A stretch of DNA of 64,000 nt from NCBI GenBank assembly GCA_963834425.1, contig CAWIBR010000010.1, positions 248,001 through 312,000 on the forward strand, in the 5' to 3' direction. How positions within the stretch are numbered: position 1 is the first letter of the stretch; each line of letters begins with the position of its first letter. The notes beneath the pieces were generated by a model. The model worked only from the letters and a program-made list of their open reading frames with translations. It was not told the origin of the DNA and ran no database searches. The position numbers and the translations under genes were made by a program. This DNA is from CAVURS01 sp963834425 (GTDB lineage Bacteria > Actinomycetota > Actinomycetes > Actinomycetales > CAVURS01). Shown here in pieces: positions 24,404 to 36,878 of this stretch.

Positions 24404-25936
24404 GTGAGCACGCCGATGGCGCAGGACGAGGTCGACTTCGCAGCAGTGTGGAACAACGCACTGAACACCGTCGCCGACACGATGTCCGCACCACAGAACG
24501 CCTTCCTGCGCCTGGCCCGCCTGGTCGGTCTGATCGACAACACCGTGCTGCTCGCCGTACCCAACGACTTCACCAAGGGCGTGCTCGAAGAGCGTCTCGC
24601 CGCCCCCCTGACCGACGCACTCAGCGATCAGCTCGGTCGCGACCTCCACCTCGCCATCACCGTTGACCCGAGCCTGGCCGGCACCGGGGTCGCCGCTGGC
24701 GCGAGCAGCCCGGGCAGCTCGGAGCCACACGACGAGCACGAGCTGCTCGACCTGACCGCCGTCGAGGGCCGCGATTCGCTCGCCGACCTGGACACTCCGG
24801 GGAACAGCCCGGCCCACCGCGGCAGCCCGATGCCGGGCTCGGCCCAGGCCCTCGAGGCGGACATCTTCCGGGTCGGGCCGTCGGGTCCCACGACGGCTCC
24901 TCGGGAGTCGCGACTCAACCCGAAGTACACCTTCGAGACATTCGTGATCGGCTCCAGCAACCGGTTCGCCCATGCCGCGGCGGTCGCGGTCGCCGAGGCG
25001 CCGGCCAAGGCGTACAACCCGCTCTTCGTCTACGGCGAGTCCGGCCTGGGCAAGACCCACCTGCTGCACGCGATCGGGCACTACGCCCGGAACCTCTATC
25101 CCGGTGTCCGGGTGCGCTACGTGAACTCCGAGGAGTTCACCAACGACTTCATCAACAGCATCCGCGACGACAAGGCCCAGGCCTTTCAGAGCCGCTACCG
25201 CGAGATCGACGTGCTGCTGATCGACGACGTGCAGTTCCTGCAGCGCGCGGAGCGGACGCAGGAGGAGTTCTTCCACACCTTCAACACCCTGCACAACGCC
25301 AACAAGCAGATCGTCATCACCTCTGACCTGCCGCCGAAGCAGCTGCAGGGTTTCGAGGAGCGGATGCGCAGCCGGTTCGAGTGGGGCCTGATCACCGATG
25401 TCCAGCCGCCCGATCTGGAGACCCGGATCGCGATCCTGCGCAAGAAGTCGGCTCACGAGAAGCTCACGGCGAGTGACGATGTGCTGGAGTTCATCGCCAG
25501 CCGGATCTCCACGAACATCCGCGAGCTGGAAGGCGCCCTGATCCGGGTGACGGCCTTTGCCAGTCTCAACCGGCAGCCCGTCGACATGAACCTGGCCGAG
25601 ATCGTGCTCAAGGACCTGATCATCGACGACCACGCGCCGGAGATCACGGCGGCGCAGATCATGGGCCAGACCGCCGGCTACTTCGGCCTGACCATCGATG
25701 ACCTGTGCAGCTCCTCCCGCTCACGGGTCCTGGTCAACGCCCGGCAGATCGCGATGTACCTGTGTCGCGAGCTCACCGAGTTGTCGCTGCCCAAGATCGG
25801 TCAGCACTTCGGCGGGCGCGACCACACCACCGTGATGCACGCGGACCGCAAGATCCGGCTGCTGATGGCCGAACGACGCAGCATCTACAACCAGGTCACC
25901 GAGCTCACCAACCGGATCAAGCAGCAGCCACGCTGA
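24404..25936 (+). CDS. dnaA: Chromosomal replication initiator DnaA
   Basis: A 510-aa initiator. Domain I is residues 1-90 (FLRLARLVGLIDNTVLLAVPNDFTKGVLEERL), followed by an acidic linker to about 165, then the AAA+ domain beginning LNPKYTFETFVIGSSNRFAHAAA with Walker A GESGLGKT near residue 211 and Walker B VLLIDDVQFLQ. Domain IV ends with the signature GGRDHTTVMHADRKI near residue 470. It binds DnaA boxes and opens oriC. The start could be GTG 24404 or the adjoining TTG 24401; a GGTGAGG site is about 10 bases upstream of the GTG. Confidence 0.97.
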   Translation: MSTPMAQDEVDFAAVWNNALNTVADTMSAPQNAFLRLARLVGLIDNTVLLAVPNDFTKGVLEERLAAPLTDALSDQLGRDLHLAITVDPSLAGTGVAAGASSPGSSEPHDEHELLDLTAVEGRDSLADLDTPGNSPAHRGSPMPGSAQALEADIFRVGPSGPTTAPRESRLNPKYTFETFVIGSSNRFAHAAAVAVAEAPAKAYNPLFVYGESGLGKTHLLHAIGHYARNLYPGVRVRYVNSEEFTNDFINSIRDDKAQAFQSRYREIDVLLIDDVQFLQRAERTQEEFFHTFNTLHNANKQIVITSDLPPKQLQGFEERMRSRFEWGLITDVQPPDLETRIAILRKKSAHEKLTASDDVLEFIASRISTNIRELEGALIRVTAFASLNRQPVDMNLAEIVLKDLIIDDHAPEITAAQIMGQTAGYFGLTIDDLCSSSRSRVLVNARQIAMYLCRELTELSLPKIGQHFGGRDHTTVMHADRKIRLLMAERRSIYNQVTELTNRIKQQPR

Positions 25937-26389
25937 GTAGTTTCGATCTGCCGTTGCGGGTGGCCCGATGTTTCGCGCTAGTTACGCTCCGCACACACCT
26001 TGTGGACAACTCTGTGGAGTGTGCCTCCGCACCGATATCCACCGGGCTTGTGGACAGCCGGTGGACGACGCCCTGACCGCTGGGGATGTCGGTGAACGGC
26101 CTGGGTACGCCGAGTGGACAGCGGATCGCGCGTCCACCGACACCCACGGAACCGGCGTCGGTTACCCCCAGCCCGCCCACAGGACGACCCGTCGCTGACC
26201 TGCGTCAACGCCAGCTATCCACAGCTTCCACACCACCGAAGAAGAAGATGAACTCTTCCTCGATGATGATGTCGCCCGAGAACGTCCACCCGGTCGGCGT
26301 ACCGCTTGTTGGCTCTGACGGCTACTGTCGTCCCCGCGCTGACATGGGGTCGGCGCACCGACTCAGCACGCCCGGAAGGACGGTGGCAG
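25937..26389. other. oriC: Putative oriC, dnaA-dnaN intergenic region
   Basis: About 450 bases without a credible gene. DnaA-box-like sites include TTGTGGACAA at 26000-26009 (perfect reverse-strand box), TGTGGAGTG near 26013, TATCCACCG at 26036, TGTGGACAG at 26049-26057, AGTGGACAG near 26113 and TATCCACAG at 26216-26224. The only locally AT-richer tract, about 26238-26275, follows the last box and contains AAG repeats. In mycobacteria and Streptomyces this interval is the origin. A small ORF covering part of it looks random. Confidence 0.8.
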
Positions 26390-27523
26390 GTGAAGTTTCA
26401 GGTGGAGCGAGATGCGCTCGCCGATGCCGTGAGCTGGGCCGCTCGCGGCTTGCCGAACCGCCCGCCGGTGCCCGTGCTGGCTGGGGTCCTGCTCGAGGCT
26501 GACGCCGAGGGGACGCTGACCATGTCGGCGTTCGACTACGAGGTCTCGGCCCGGGTCACCGTGCCGGCCGACGTGAGCGAAGCCGGTCGAGTGCTGGTCT
26601 CGGGGCGGCTCCTCTCCGACATCGCGCGCAACTTGCCGGGCAAGCCGGTCGACATCGTGACCGAGGGCAGCAAGGTCAACGTCACGTGCGGCGCGACCCG
26701 CTTCACCCTGCTGACCATGCCGGTCGAGGACTACCCCACGCTGCCGACGATGCCGGAAGCTTCCGGCGGGATCAACGGTGACGTCTTCAGCCAGGCCGTT
26801 GCCCAGGTCACGGTCGCGGCCGGCCGCGATGACACGCTGCCGATCCTGACCGGGGTCCGGATGGAGATCGACGGCGACACGATCACCCTGCTGGCCACTG
26901 ACCGTTACCGGCTGGCCCAGCGTGAGCTGACCTGGTCCCCCGAAGCGACGGACGCGGCCGGCGTGGCCCTCGTGCCGGCTCGCACCTTGTCCGAGACGGC
27001 TCGCGCACTCGGCTCGACGGCCAGCGTGGAGCTGGCGCTCGGTCGGTCGGGTGCGGGCGACGGGCTGATCGGCCTGGAGTCGGGACAGCGCCGCACCACC
27101 TCGCGGCTGCTCGATGGCGAGTACCCCAAGGTCTCCGCGATCTTCCCCTCCAGCTCGGACACCGACGCGGTCGTCGACACCGCGACGCTGACCGAGGCGG
27201 TCAAGCGGGTGGCCCTCGTGGCGGAGCGGAACACCCCGGTGCGGCTGCGGTTCACCGACGGCCAGGTCATCATCGAGGCCGGCCAGGGTGACGACGCCCA
27301 GGCCAGCGAGGCGATCGAGGCCTCGCTGCAGGGTGAGGAGATCGAGATCGCCTTCAACCCGCATTTCCTGCTCGACGGCCTGGGGGTGCTGGGCACGCCG
27401 TACGCGCGGTTGTCCTTCACCCAACCGAGCAAGCCGGCCGTGTTGCGCGGACAGGCTGAGCAGGACGGCGCCGCCGACGACAGCTACCGCTACGTGCTGA
27501 TGCCGGTCCGCCTGGCCGGTTAG
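26390..27523 (+). CDS. dnaN: DNA polymerase III sliding clamp (beta subunit)
   Basis: A 377-aa ring-forming processivity factor. It begins MKFQVERDALADAVSWAARGLPNRPPVPVLAGVLLEA and has the typical RFTLLTMPVEDYPTLP, LPILTGVRMEIDGDTITLLATDRYRLA and C-terminal YRYVLMPVRL that matches the canonical ending. GTG 26390 was chosen because it aligns with the family start and GGAAGG is 10 bases upstream; an upstream extension in frame lies in oriC. gnd follows after 43 bases. Confidence 0.97.
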   Translation: MKFQVERDALADAVSWAARGLPNRPPVPVLAGVLLEADAEGTLTMSAFDYEVSARVTVPADVSEAGRVLVSGRLLSDIARNLPGKPVDIVTEGSKVNVTCGATRFTLLTMPVEDYPTLPTMPEASGGINGDVFSQAVAQVTVAAGRDDTLPILTGVRMEIDGDTITLLATDRYRLAQRELTWSPEATDAAGVALVPARTLSETARALGSTASVELALGRSGAGDGLIGLESGQRRTTSRLLDGEYPKVSAIFPSSSDTDAVVDTATLTEAVKRVALVAERNTPVRLRFTDGQVIIEAGQGDDAQASEAIEASLQGEEIEIAFNPHFLLDGLGVLGTPYARLSFTQPSKPAVLRGQAEQDGAADDSYRYVLMPVRLAG

Positions 27524-27566
27524 CCACCACCGCCCCTCTGGCCCCTCACCAACTCAGGGAGAAACC

Positions 27567-28496
27567 ATGCACATCGGACTCATCGGGCTGGGCAAGATGG
27601 GCGGCAACATGCGCGAGCGGTTGCGCAAGGCCGGCCACGAGGTCACTGGCTTCGACTTCAACCCCGACATCGCCGATGTGCACAGCCTGGGCGAGCTCGT
27701 CGACGCGCTGCCGTCGCCCAAGGTGGTCTGGATCATGGTGCCGGCCGGCGACCCGACCGCCCAGACGGTGGCCCAGCTGGCCGAGCTGCTGGGTGAGGGT
27801 GACCTGGTCATTGACGGCGGCAACTCCAAGTTCACCAACGACCAGCCGAACGCCGACCTGCTGGCCAAGAAGGGCACCGGCTACCTGGACTGCGGTGTCT
27901 CCGGCGGCGTCTGGGGCCTGGCCAACGGCTATGGCCTGATGGTCGGCGGCGCGGACGAGCACGTGCAGCTGGCGATGCCGATCTTCGACGCGCTGCGGCC
28001 GGAGGGTCCGCGCGAGGAGGGCTTCGTCCACGCCGGATCGGTCGGAGCCGGGCATTACGCCAAGATGGTGCACAACGGCATCGAGTACGGCCTGATGCAG
28101 TCCTACGCCGAGGGCTACGAGCTGCTGGCCGCCAAGGACATCGTCACCGACGTGCACGGCTGTTTCCAGGCGTGGACCCGCGGCACCGTTGTCCGGTCCT
28201 GGCTGCTCGACCTGCTGGTCAAGGCGCTGGCCGAGGACCCGGGTCTGGACGAGATCAGCGGTTACGTCGAGGACTCCGGCGAGGGCCGGTGGACCGTCGA
28301 GGAGGGCATCGCCAACTCGGTGCCGATGCCCGCGATCACGGCCTCGCTGTTCGCTCGGTTCGTCTCGCGGCAGGACGACAGCCCGGCGATGAAGGCGGTC
28401 GCGGCGCTGCGCAACCAGTTCGGTGGTCACGCGGTCAAGGCGGCCGAAGCGCACACGGCCGGGCCGACGTCGGGCTCGGGGTCGACCCAGGAATGA
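27567..28496 (+). CDS. gnd: 6-phosphogluconate dehydrogenase (decarboxylating), short type
   Basis: A 309-aa enzyme making ribulose-5-phosphate and CO2 from 6-phosphogluconate. The dinucleotide fold is at the start (HIGLIGLGKMGGNMRERL), then VIDGGNSKFTND, CGVSGGVWGLANGYGLMVGG and the substrate motif GSVGAGHYAKMVHNGIEYGLMQ. The length is that of the short GntZ/YqeC-like class often using NAD, not the ~470-aa NADP type. Its place between dnaN and recF is characteristic of several actinobacterial orders. AGGGAG precedes the ATG. Confidence 0.93.
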   Translation: MHIGLIGLGKMGGNMRERLRKAGHEVTGFDFNPDIADVHSLGELVDALPSPKVVWIMVPAGDPTAQTVAQLAELLGEGDLVIDGGNSKFTNDQPNADLLAKKGTGYLDCGVSGGVWGLANGYGLMVGGADEHVQLAMPIFDALRPEGPREEGFVHAGSVGAGHYAKMVHNGIEYGLMQSYAEGYELLAAKDIVTDVHGCFQAWTRGTVVRSWLLDLLVKALAEDPGLDEISGYVEDSGEGRWTVEEGIANSVPMPAITASLFARFVSRQDDSPAMKAVAALRNQFGGHAVKAAEAHTAGPTSGSGSTQE

Positions 28497-28543
28497 CCTT
28501 CACTCGATGCCGGGGATGACCGCAGGGGTGACAGGGTGAGCGG

Positions 28544-29716
28544 GTGTACGTCGCGCACCTGTCCTTGACCGACTTCCGCAGCTATCCCGAGGTCGACCTG
28601 CCGCTCGAACCCGGCGTCACCACGCTGGTCGGGCCCAACGGTCAGGGCAAGACCAACCTGGTCGAGGCCATCGGCTACGTCGCGACGCTGGGCTCCCATC
28701 GGGTGTCGACCGACGCCCCGCTCATCCGGTTCGGGTCCCCCCGGGCGATCATCCGCTGTTCCGTGGTCCAGCACGCCCGGTCGACCCTGGTCGAGCTCGA
28801 GCTCACTGCGGGCAAGGCCAACCGGGCCCGGCTCAACCGCTCGCCGGTGCCGCGGCCGCGCGAGGTGCTCGGCACGTTGTCGACGGTGCTGTTCGCCCCC
28901 GAGGATCTCGCCCTGGTCAAGGGCGACCCGGCCGAGCGCCGGCGCTTCCTGGACGAGCTGCTCGTGGCCCGCCATCCGCGGTTGGCTGGTGTCCGGTCCG
29001 ACTATGAGCGGGTGCTCAAGCAGCGCAACGCGCTGCTGAAGTCGGCTGGTGCCGCGATCAAGCGCGGCGGCGGCGATGTGCGGACCTTGGACGTCTGGGA
29101 CTCCCACCTGGCGGCGGCCGGCGCGGACCTGCTCGCCGCGCGACTCACGCTGGTCGCCGATCTCGCGCCGTACGTCGAAGCGGCGTACACCCAGGTCTCC
29201 GACCACCAAGGGCCGGCCGCTATCTCCTACCGGTCGAGCCTGACCGAGCACGAGGACGAGCCCGAACCGCTGATGGGTTCGTCCAGCAGCCACGGCGCCC
29301 GGCCCGATCGCGAGCGGCTGGCGGTCCGGCTCTTGACGGCGATGGGACGGCTGCGCCGGGCCGAGCTCGAACGCGGTATCTCCCTTGTCGGGCCGCACCG
29401 CGACGACCTGGTCCTGGCGCTCGGCCCGATGCCGGCCAAGGGGTACGCCAGCCACGGTGAGTCCTGGTCCTACGCGCTGGCGCTGCGGCTCGCGTCGTAC
29501 GAGCTGCTCCGCTCGGACCTCGGTGAGGATCCGGTGCTGGTGCTCGACGATGTCTTCGCCGAGCTGGACGCCGGGCGCCGGCACCGACTGGCCGAGCTGG
29601 TCAGCGGCGCCGAGCAGGTTCTCGTGACGGCGGCCGTGGCCCAGGACGTGCCGGCCGCGCTGGCCGGTGGGCAGGTGGACGTGCGGGCCGGCGAGGTGCG
29701 CCGTGCCGCCTCCTGA
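28544..29716 (+). CDS. recF: DNA replication and repair protein RecF
   Basis: A 390-aa SMC-like ATPase that loads RecA at gaps. It begins MYVAHLSLTDFRSYPEVDL with Walker A GPNGQGKT at residues 30-37, has FAPEDLALVKGDPAERRRFLDELL and SLVGPHRDDLVL, and the late Walker B LVLDDVFAELDAGRRHRLAELV. The GTG start is standard for the family. The end overlaps the next frame if the DUF721 gene starts at GTG 29703. Confidence 0.96.
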   Translation: MYVAHLSLTDFRSYPEVDLPLEPGVTTLVGPNGQGKTNLVEAIGYVATLGSHRVSTDAPLIRFGSPRAIIRCSVVQHARSTLVELELTAGKANRARLNRSPVPRPREVLGTLSTVLFAPEDLALVKGDPAERRRFLDELLVARHPRLAGVRSDYERVLKQRNALLKSAGAAIKRGGGDVRTLDVWDSHLAAAGADLLAARLTLVADLAPYVEAAYTQVSDHQGPAAISYRSSLTEHEDEPEPLMGSSSSHGARPDRERLAVRLLTAMGRLRRAELERGISLVGPHRDDLVLALGPMPAKGYASHGESWSYALALRLASYELLRSDLGEDPVLVLDDVFAELDAGRRHRLAELVSGAEQVLVTAAVAQDVPAALAGGQVDVRAGEVRRAAS

Positions 29717-30341
29717 CCCCGAGCCCCCCGCCGAGTTGTCAGCACGCGCAGAGTGGGTCTCTGCAACGCGTGATCTCAGCGTAGGACAGCAAATGTCTGG
29801 TCCTGGTGCTGACAACTCGGGGGGTGAGGTGGAGGTCGCGGCGCGGGCGGCGCTGACCCGGGCGAAGGCCGCGGCTCGGGCCCGGGGGGTGCGACCAGGA
29901 CAAAGCGCGGTGAGCGCAGCCCAGGCCGCGCGCCGTCGGGCCAAGATCGCGGGGGCGAGCCGGCTCAGCGCGGCCGGGCCCGACGCGCGCGACCCCCAGC
30001 TGTTCGGGGAGACCATCGGCCGGATCATCGGCGAGCGCGGCTGGACCACCGATGTGGCGGTCGGCGGCGTCATGGGCCGGTGGGCCGAGATCGTCGGCGC
30101 CGAGATTGCCGGCCACGTGACGCCGGAGACGTTCGAGGACGGCGTGCTGAGCGTGCGGGCCGACTCGACGGCCTGGGCCACGCAGGTCCGACTGCTGACG
30201 CCGACCCTGCTGCGGCGGCTGGCCGAGGAGTTGGGCGAGGGTGTGGTCGAGCGGGTGACGGTTGGCGGCCCAGCCGGCCCGAGCTGGAAGAAGGGCATGC
30301 GGCGAGTCCCCGGCCGTGGGCCGCGGGACACCTACGGCTGA
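29703..30341 (+). CDS. DUF721 family protein
   Basis: About 212 aa, counterpart of Rv0004 between recF and gyrB. The conserved part starts around VAARAALTRAKAAARARGV and includes FGETIGRIIGERGWTTDVAVGGVMGRWAEIVGAEIAGHVTPETFEDGVLSVRADSTAWATQVRLL, the DUF721 (Zn-ribbon-free) core. Its function is unknown though it is linked to replication genes. Two starts have ribosome sites: GTG 29703 (overlapping recF) and ATG 29793 (with AGGA). A 90-base palindromic element (29731-29820) falls in the N-terminal segment between them and remains in frame. Confidence 0.85.
   Translation: MPPPDPEPPAELSARAEWVSATRDLSVGQQMSGPGADNSGGEVEVAARAALTRAKAAARARGVRPGQSAVSAAQAARRRAKIAGASRLSAAGPDARDPQLFGETIGRIIGERGWTTDVAVGGVMGRWAEIVGAEIAGHVTPETFEDGVLSVRADSTAWATQVRLLTPTLLRRLAEELGEGVVERVTVGGPAGPSWKKGMRRVPGRGPRDTYG
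29731..29820. repeat. Palindromic element at the recF/DUF721 boundary
   Basis: CCGAGTTGTCAGCAC (29731-29745) and GTGCTGACAACTCGG (29806-29820) are perfect 15-base inverted arms flanked by C and G runs. Inside is a smaller hairpin (CAGAG-TGGGT-CTCTG) and a further imperfect stem around AGGACAGCAAATGTC. The clover-like layout is that of a small non-autonomous repeat rather than a simple terminator. Confidence 0.85.
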
Positions 30342-30616
30342 CCCGCGGTTGACCGCCATCGCGCCGGCCGCCGCGACGGCGCCTGGCGGGGCACACATCG
30401 AGCCCGATCAGGCGACCGACCCCCCGTCTCCGGTATAGGGAGTCATGGCCCGGCTCATTCGTGCCGCTGAAACCGGCTCACGGGCCGCTGATCGCCACCG
30501 GAGATCGAAAGCTCGGCGGATCCCGGCGGTGGACAACGCCGTACTGACTGCTCGAACAGATAGACTGTCCGGGTAGCTCGGCCCCCGATGGCCGGTGTCC
30601 GTCCGGAGGGAGTCTC
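30342..30616. other. gyrB upstream region
   Basis: About 275 bases with no gene. TAGACT at about 30562 is a plausible -10 box for gyrB, 50 bases before the GTG. A near DnaA box (GGTGGACAA) lies near 30530. Nothing else stands out. Confidence 0.4.
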
Positions 30617-32694
30617 GTGCCGTCTGTGCCCGACCAGCAGCCCGACCAGCAGCCCGACCAGCAGGGCAACGTCGCCCCTATCGACGACCAGGAAGCGGCC
30701 GTCGAAGCCATCCTCGAGGCGGCGAATGCCGCGGTCCGAGCGACCCGGAGTCGTACGACGCGAGCCAGATCCAGGTGCTCGAGGGTCTAGAGGCGGTGCG
30801 CAAGCGGCCGGGGATGTACATCGGCTCGACCGGCGAGCGCGGCCTGCACCACCTGGTCTACGAGGTCGTCGACAACTCGGTCGACGAGGCGCTGGCCGGC
30901 CACGCCACGCACATCGAGGTCACCATGCTGGCCGACGGGGGCATCCGGGTCGTCGACGACGGCCGGGGCATCCCGACCGACATCGTCGCTTCCGAGGGCA
31001 AGCCGGCCATCGAGGTCGTCCTGACCGTCCTGCACGCCGGCGGCAAGTTCGGCGGCGGCGGCTACCAGGTCAGCGGTGGGTTGCACGGCGTCGGCGTCTC
31101 CGTGGTCAACGCCCTGTCCAGCCGGCTGGACGTCGAGGTCCGCCGCGAAGGCCACGTCTACCGGCAGAGCTACACCGTCGGCGTACCCGATGGGCCGCTG
31201 TCGATGGACGAGGCGACCGAGGAATCCGGCACGACGATCACGTTCTGGGCCAGTGCCGACGTCTTCGACACCCTCGACTTCGACTTCGAGACGCTGCGCA
31301 CGCGGTTCCAGCAGATGGCCTTCCTGAACAAGGGGCTGACCATCACGCTGACCGACGAGCGTCCGCAGCACGCCGACGAGGACGGCAGCGCGCCGTCGGT
31401 GACCTACCGCTACGAGGACGGGCTGGTCGACTACGTCAAGCACCTCAACGCCTCGAAGAAGAACGAGGCGGTGCACCCGGACATCATCGACTTCGAGTCC
31501 GAGGACACGGTCCGGATGATCTCGGTCGAGATCGCGATGCAGTGGACCACGGCGTACTCGGAGAGCGTGCACACCTACGCGAACACCATCAACACCCATG
31601 AGGGCGGCACCCACGAGGAGGGCTTCCGGGCGGCGCTGACCAAGCTGGTCAACGACTACGCGCGCGGCCGGGGTCTGTTGAAGGAGAAGGACGAGAACCT
31701 CACCGGCGACGACATCCGCGAGGGCCTGACCGCGGTGCTGTCGGTCAAGCTGCGCGAGCCGCAGTTCGAGGGCCAGACCAAGACCAAGCTCGGCAACAGC
31801 GAGGTCAAGGGTTTCGTCCAGCGCGTGGTCACCGACGAGCTCGGACACTGGTTCGGCGCGCATCCCAACGAGGCCCGCGATGTGATCCGCAAGTCGATCA
31901 ACGCCGCTGCCGCGCGGGTGGCGGCGCGCAAGGCGCGCGAGGCGACCCGGCGTAAGGGCCTGCTCGAGTCGAGCTCGTTGCCGGGCAAGCTGTCCGACTG
32001 CCAGCTCAACGACCCGACGCGGTGCGAGATCTACATCGTCGAGGGCGACTCGGCCGGCGGTTCGGCCAAGGGCGGCCGCGACCCGATGACCCAGGCGATC
32101 CTGCCGATCCGCGGCAAGATCCTGAACGTCGAGAAGGCCCGGATCGATCGGATCCTGGGCAACAACGAGGTGCAGGCGCTGATCTCCGCCTTCGGCACCG
32201 GCATCGGCGAAGAGTTCGACATCGCCAAGCTCCGCTATCACAAGATCGTGCTGATGGCCGATGCCGACGTCGACGGCAAGCACATCCAGACCCTGCTGCT
32301 GACCCTGCTCTTCCGGTTCATGCGGCCGCTGGTCGAAGGTGGCTTCGTCTACCTGGCCCAGCCGCCGCTCTACCGGTTGAAGTGGAGCCAGGGCGAGCAC
32401 GACTTCGTCTACTCCGACCGCGAGCGGGACGCGCTGATCGCTGCCGGGCAGGCCGCCGGGCGCAAGCTGCCCAAGGACAACGGCGTCCAGCGCTACAAGG
32501 GTCTGGGCGAGATGAACGCCAAGGAGCTGTGGGAGACCACGATGGACCCGGACAACCGGGTGCTGCTCCAGGTCACCCTCGAGGACGCCGCCGCCGCCGA
32601 CGAGATCTTCGCCATCTTGATGGGCGAGGACGTCGAGTCCCGGCGCAGCTTCATCCAGCGCAACGCCAAGGACGTGCGGTTCCTCGACATCTGA
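30617..32694 (+). CDS. gyrB: DNA gyrase subunit B (one frameshift near the N-terminus)
   Basis: About 690 aa. The GHKL ATPase domain is clear: VRKRPGMYIGSTGERGLHHLVYEVVDNSVDEALAG, RVVDDGRGIP and GGLHGVGVSVVNALS; the TOPRIM domain has IYIVEGDSAGGSAKGGRD and the DADVDGKHI acidic cluster, and the end KGLGEMNAKELWETTMDP then FIQRNAKDVRFLDI is canonical. With GyrA it supercoils DNA. GTG 30617 follows GGAGGGAG and its frame reads a PDQQ triplet repeat and EAAVEAILEAANAAVRA; near 30740 one base is missing before PESYDASQIQVLEG. The alternative upstream start in the main frame is Arg-rich and not credible. Confidence 0.95.
30632..30667. repeat. 12-base tandem repeat encoding PDQQ in gyrB
   Basis: The unit CCCGACCAGCAG occurs three times in a row, giving three PDQQ copies in the disordered N-terminus of GyrB. 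Confidence 0.8.
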
Positions 32695-32765
32695 GCTGAA
32701 CCCCGGCCGAACCCAGCCGAACCCGCCGTACGCCATCTGTCCATGACTGACAGCGAAGGAAACCC

Positions 32766-35608
<2,843 letters not shown>

Positions 35609-35632
35609 GCCATCGCACGAGGGGGCCGGTCG

Positions 35633-36534
35633 GTGACGCCGGGCAAGCCTGGTTCGCAGCTCGCGAAGGAAGCGGCTGACCGGTTGGCCGCGACGGTCCG
35701 GGCGCAACCCGACTCGGACGCGGCTGCGTCCTCGGCGCCGTCCGCTCCTGCAGCGGCTGCGGCCGCCCCGGCCACTCAGTCGGCCGGCGGCCAGTCTGCG
35801 CGGACCAACGGTTCGACCCCGGCCACTTCGACCCCGGCTCCGGCCGCCCCGGCTCCCACTTCGACTCCGGCTCCGGCTGTTGCGGCGCCCGCTGCCGCCG
35901 CCGCGTCCGCTCGACCAGCGGCCGCGCCTCAACCGGCCGTGACGGCGCCCGTCCCATCGGCGTCCGCCGGCCCCGGTCGCTTCCCCGCGGCACCCGCTGC
36001 CGCTCCCGTTTCGGCCGCGCCGGCTGTTGCCGCAGGCACCGCCGGTGCTGCGGCTGGCGCTGCCTCCGCCGGTTCCCGTCCGGGCCCGGCGAGCGGAAGT
36101 CTCGGGACCGGCGCTCCGGCCCGACGGCGACGGCGACCCAGCCCCGGCCGGCTGCTCAGCCCCCCAGTTCCTCGGGACGCCGGGTCCGGTTGACCGTCTC
36201 GCGGGTCGACCCGTGGTCGGTCATGAAGATCTCGTTCCTGGTCAGCGTCGCGATCGGCATTGCCCTGGTGGTCATGGTCGCCGTGCTCTGGTTCATCCTC
36301 GACGGGATGGGCGTCTTCTCCTCGGTGAACCGGACCATCTCCGACGTCGCGGGACGCAACAACAGCTTCGACCTGATGGACTACATCGCGCTGCCGCGGG
36401 TGCTGTCGCTGGCCGTCGTGATCGGTGTGATCGACGTCGTCCTGCTGACCGCGCTGTCCACCCTCGCCGCGTTCCTCTACAACGTGTGCTCGAGCCTGGT
36501 CGGCGGCGTACAGCTGACGCTCTCGGACGACTGA
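35633..36534 (+). CDS. DUF3566 membrane protein (one frameshift)
   Basis: About 300 aa, the protein usually found after gyrA (Rv0007 counterpart). The first ~165 residues are a disordered Ala/Pro/Thr-rich region; the C-terminal DUF3566 domain begins RVRLTVSRVDPWSVMKISFLVSVAIGIALVVMVAVLWFIL and has a second helix (VLSLAVVIGVIDVVLLTALSTLAAFLYNV). The frame changes between about 36100 and 36160, close to a run of six C, where ATATQPRPAAQPPSSSGRR joins the second part. Read without correction it would be two ORFs overlapping at 36190. Its function is unknown; it is a conserved actinobacterial envelope protein. Confidence 0.82.
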
Positions 36535-36607
36535 CGTCGGCTGAGCATCCGGTTCGGATCTGGTTTGGGGCGGGCCCGGCTCGGCCGGTAGTCTCGCCTC
36601 TGCTCCG

Positions 36608-36681
36608 GGGCCTATAGCTCAGACGGTTAGAGCGCTTCCCTGATAAGGAAGAGGTCGGAGGTTCAAGTCCTCCTAGGCCCA
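36608..36681 (+). tRNA. tRNA-Ile (GAT)
   Basis: A 74-base cloverleaf: acceptor GGGCCTA pairs with TAGGCCC, D arm AGCTCAGACGGTTAGAGC, anticodon stem-loop CTTCCCTGATAAGGAAG with anticodon GAT, T arm GGAGGTTCAAGTCCTCC, and discriminator A. CCA is not encoded. tRNA-Ile and tRNA-Ala after gyrA are a classic actinobacterial arrangement. Confidence 0.97.
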
Positions 36682-36761
36682 CCCCTGTTGCTCCCGCCCG
36701 ACCGGGGTACTTTTGTCGTTGGTCGGGAGGGCTCCGGCCCATCGTCCCCTCGGAGGTTGTC

Positions 36762-36878
36762 GTGAAGAAGCTGCTACTGCTGGTTGCGCTCGCCGTCGGC
36801 GCGTTCGCGATCTGGCGCAAGATGGAGTCCGACAAGGCCGAGCAGGACCTCTGGGCCCAGGCCACCGACTCGGTCTGA
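36762..36878 (+). CDS. DLW-39 family small membrane protein
   Basis: A 38-aa peptide: MKKLLLLVALAVGAFAIW then RKMESDKAEQDLWAQATD. It has one N-terminal hydrophobic helix, a basic turn and a charged tail containing the DLW motif that names the family, which is conserved between the two tRNA genes in many actinobacteria. GGAGG lies seven bases before the GTG. The role is unknown. Confidence 0.85.
   Translation: MKKLLLLVALAVGAFAIWRKMESDKAEQDLWAQATDSV

Noticed and set aside
24398..25633. 411-aa minus-strand frame opposite dnaA
   Set aside because: Shadow of dnaA, no domain or ribosome site.
26086..26502. 138-aa ORF across the dnaA-dnaN gap
   Set aside because: It overlaps DnaA boxes and the start of dnaN in another frame, with random composition; the interval is better read as oriC.
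30595..30735. Upstream start of gyrB in the main frame
   Set aside because: The N-terminus would be Arg/Ala-rich and lacks homology; the GTG at 30617 in the next frame has a strong ribosome site and a sensible sequence.
30787..32736. 649-aa minus-strand frame opposite gyrB
   Set aside because: Shadow of gyrB with the same skewed composition (many Val, Asp, His, Leu) and no motif.
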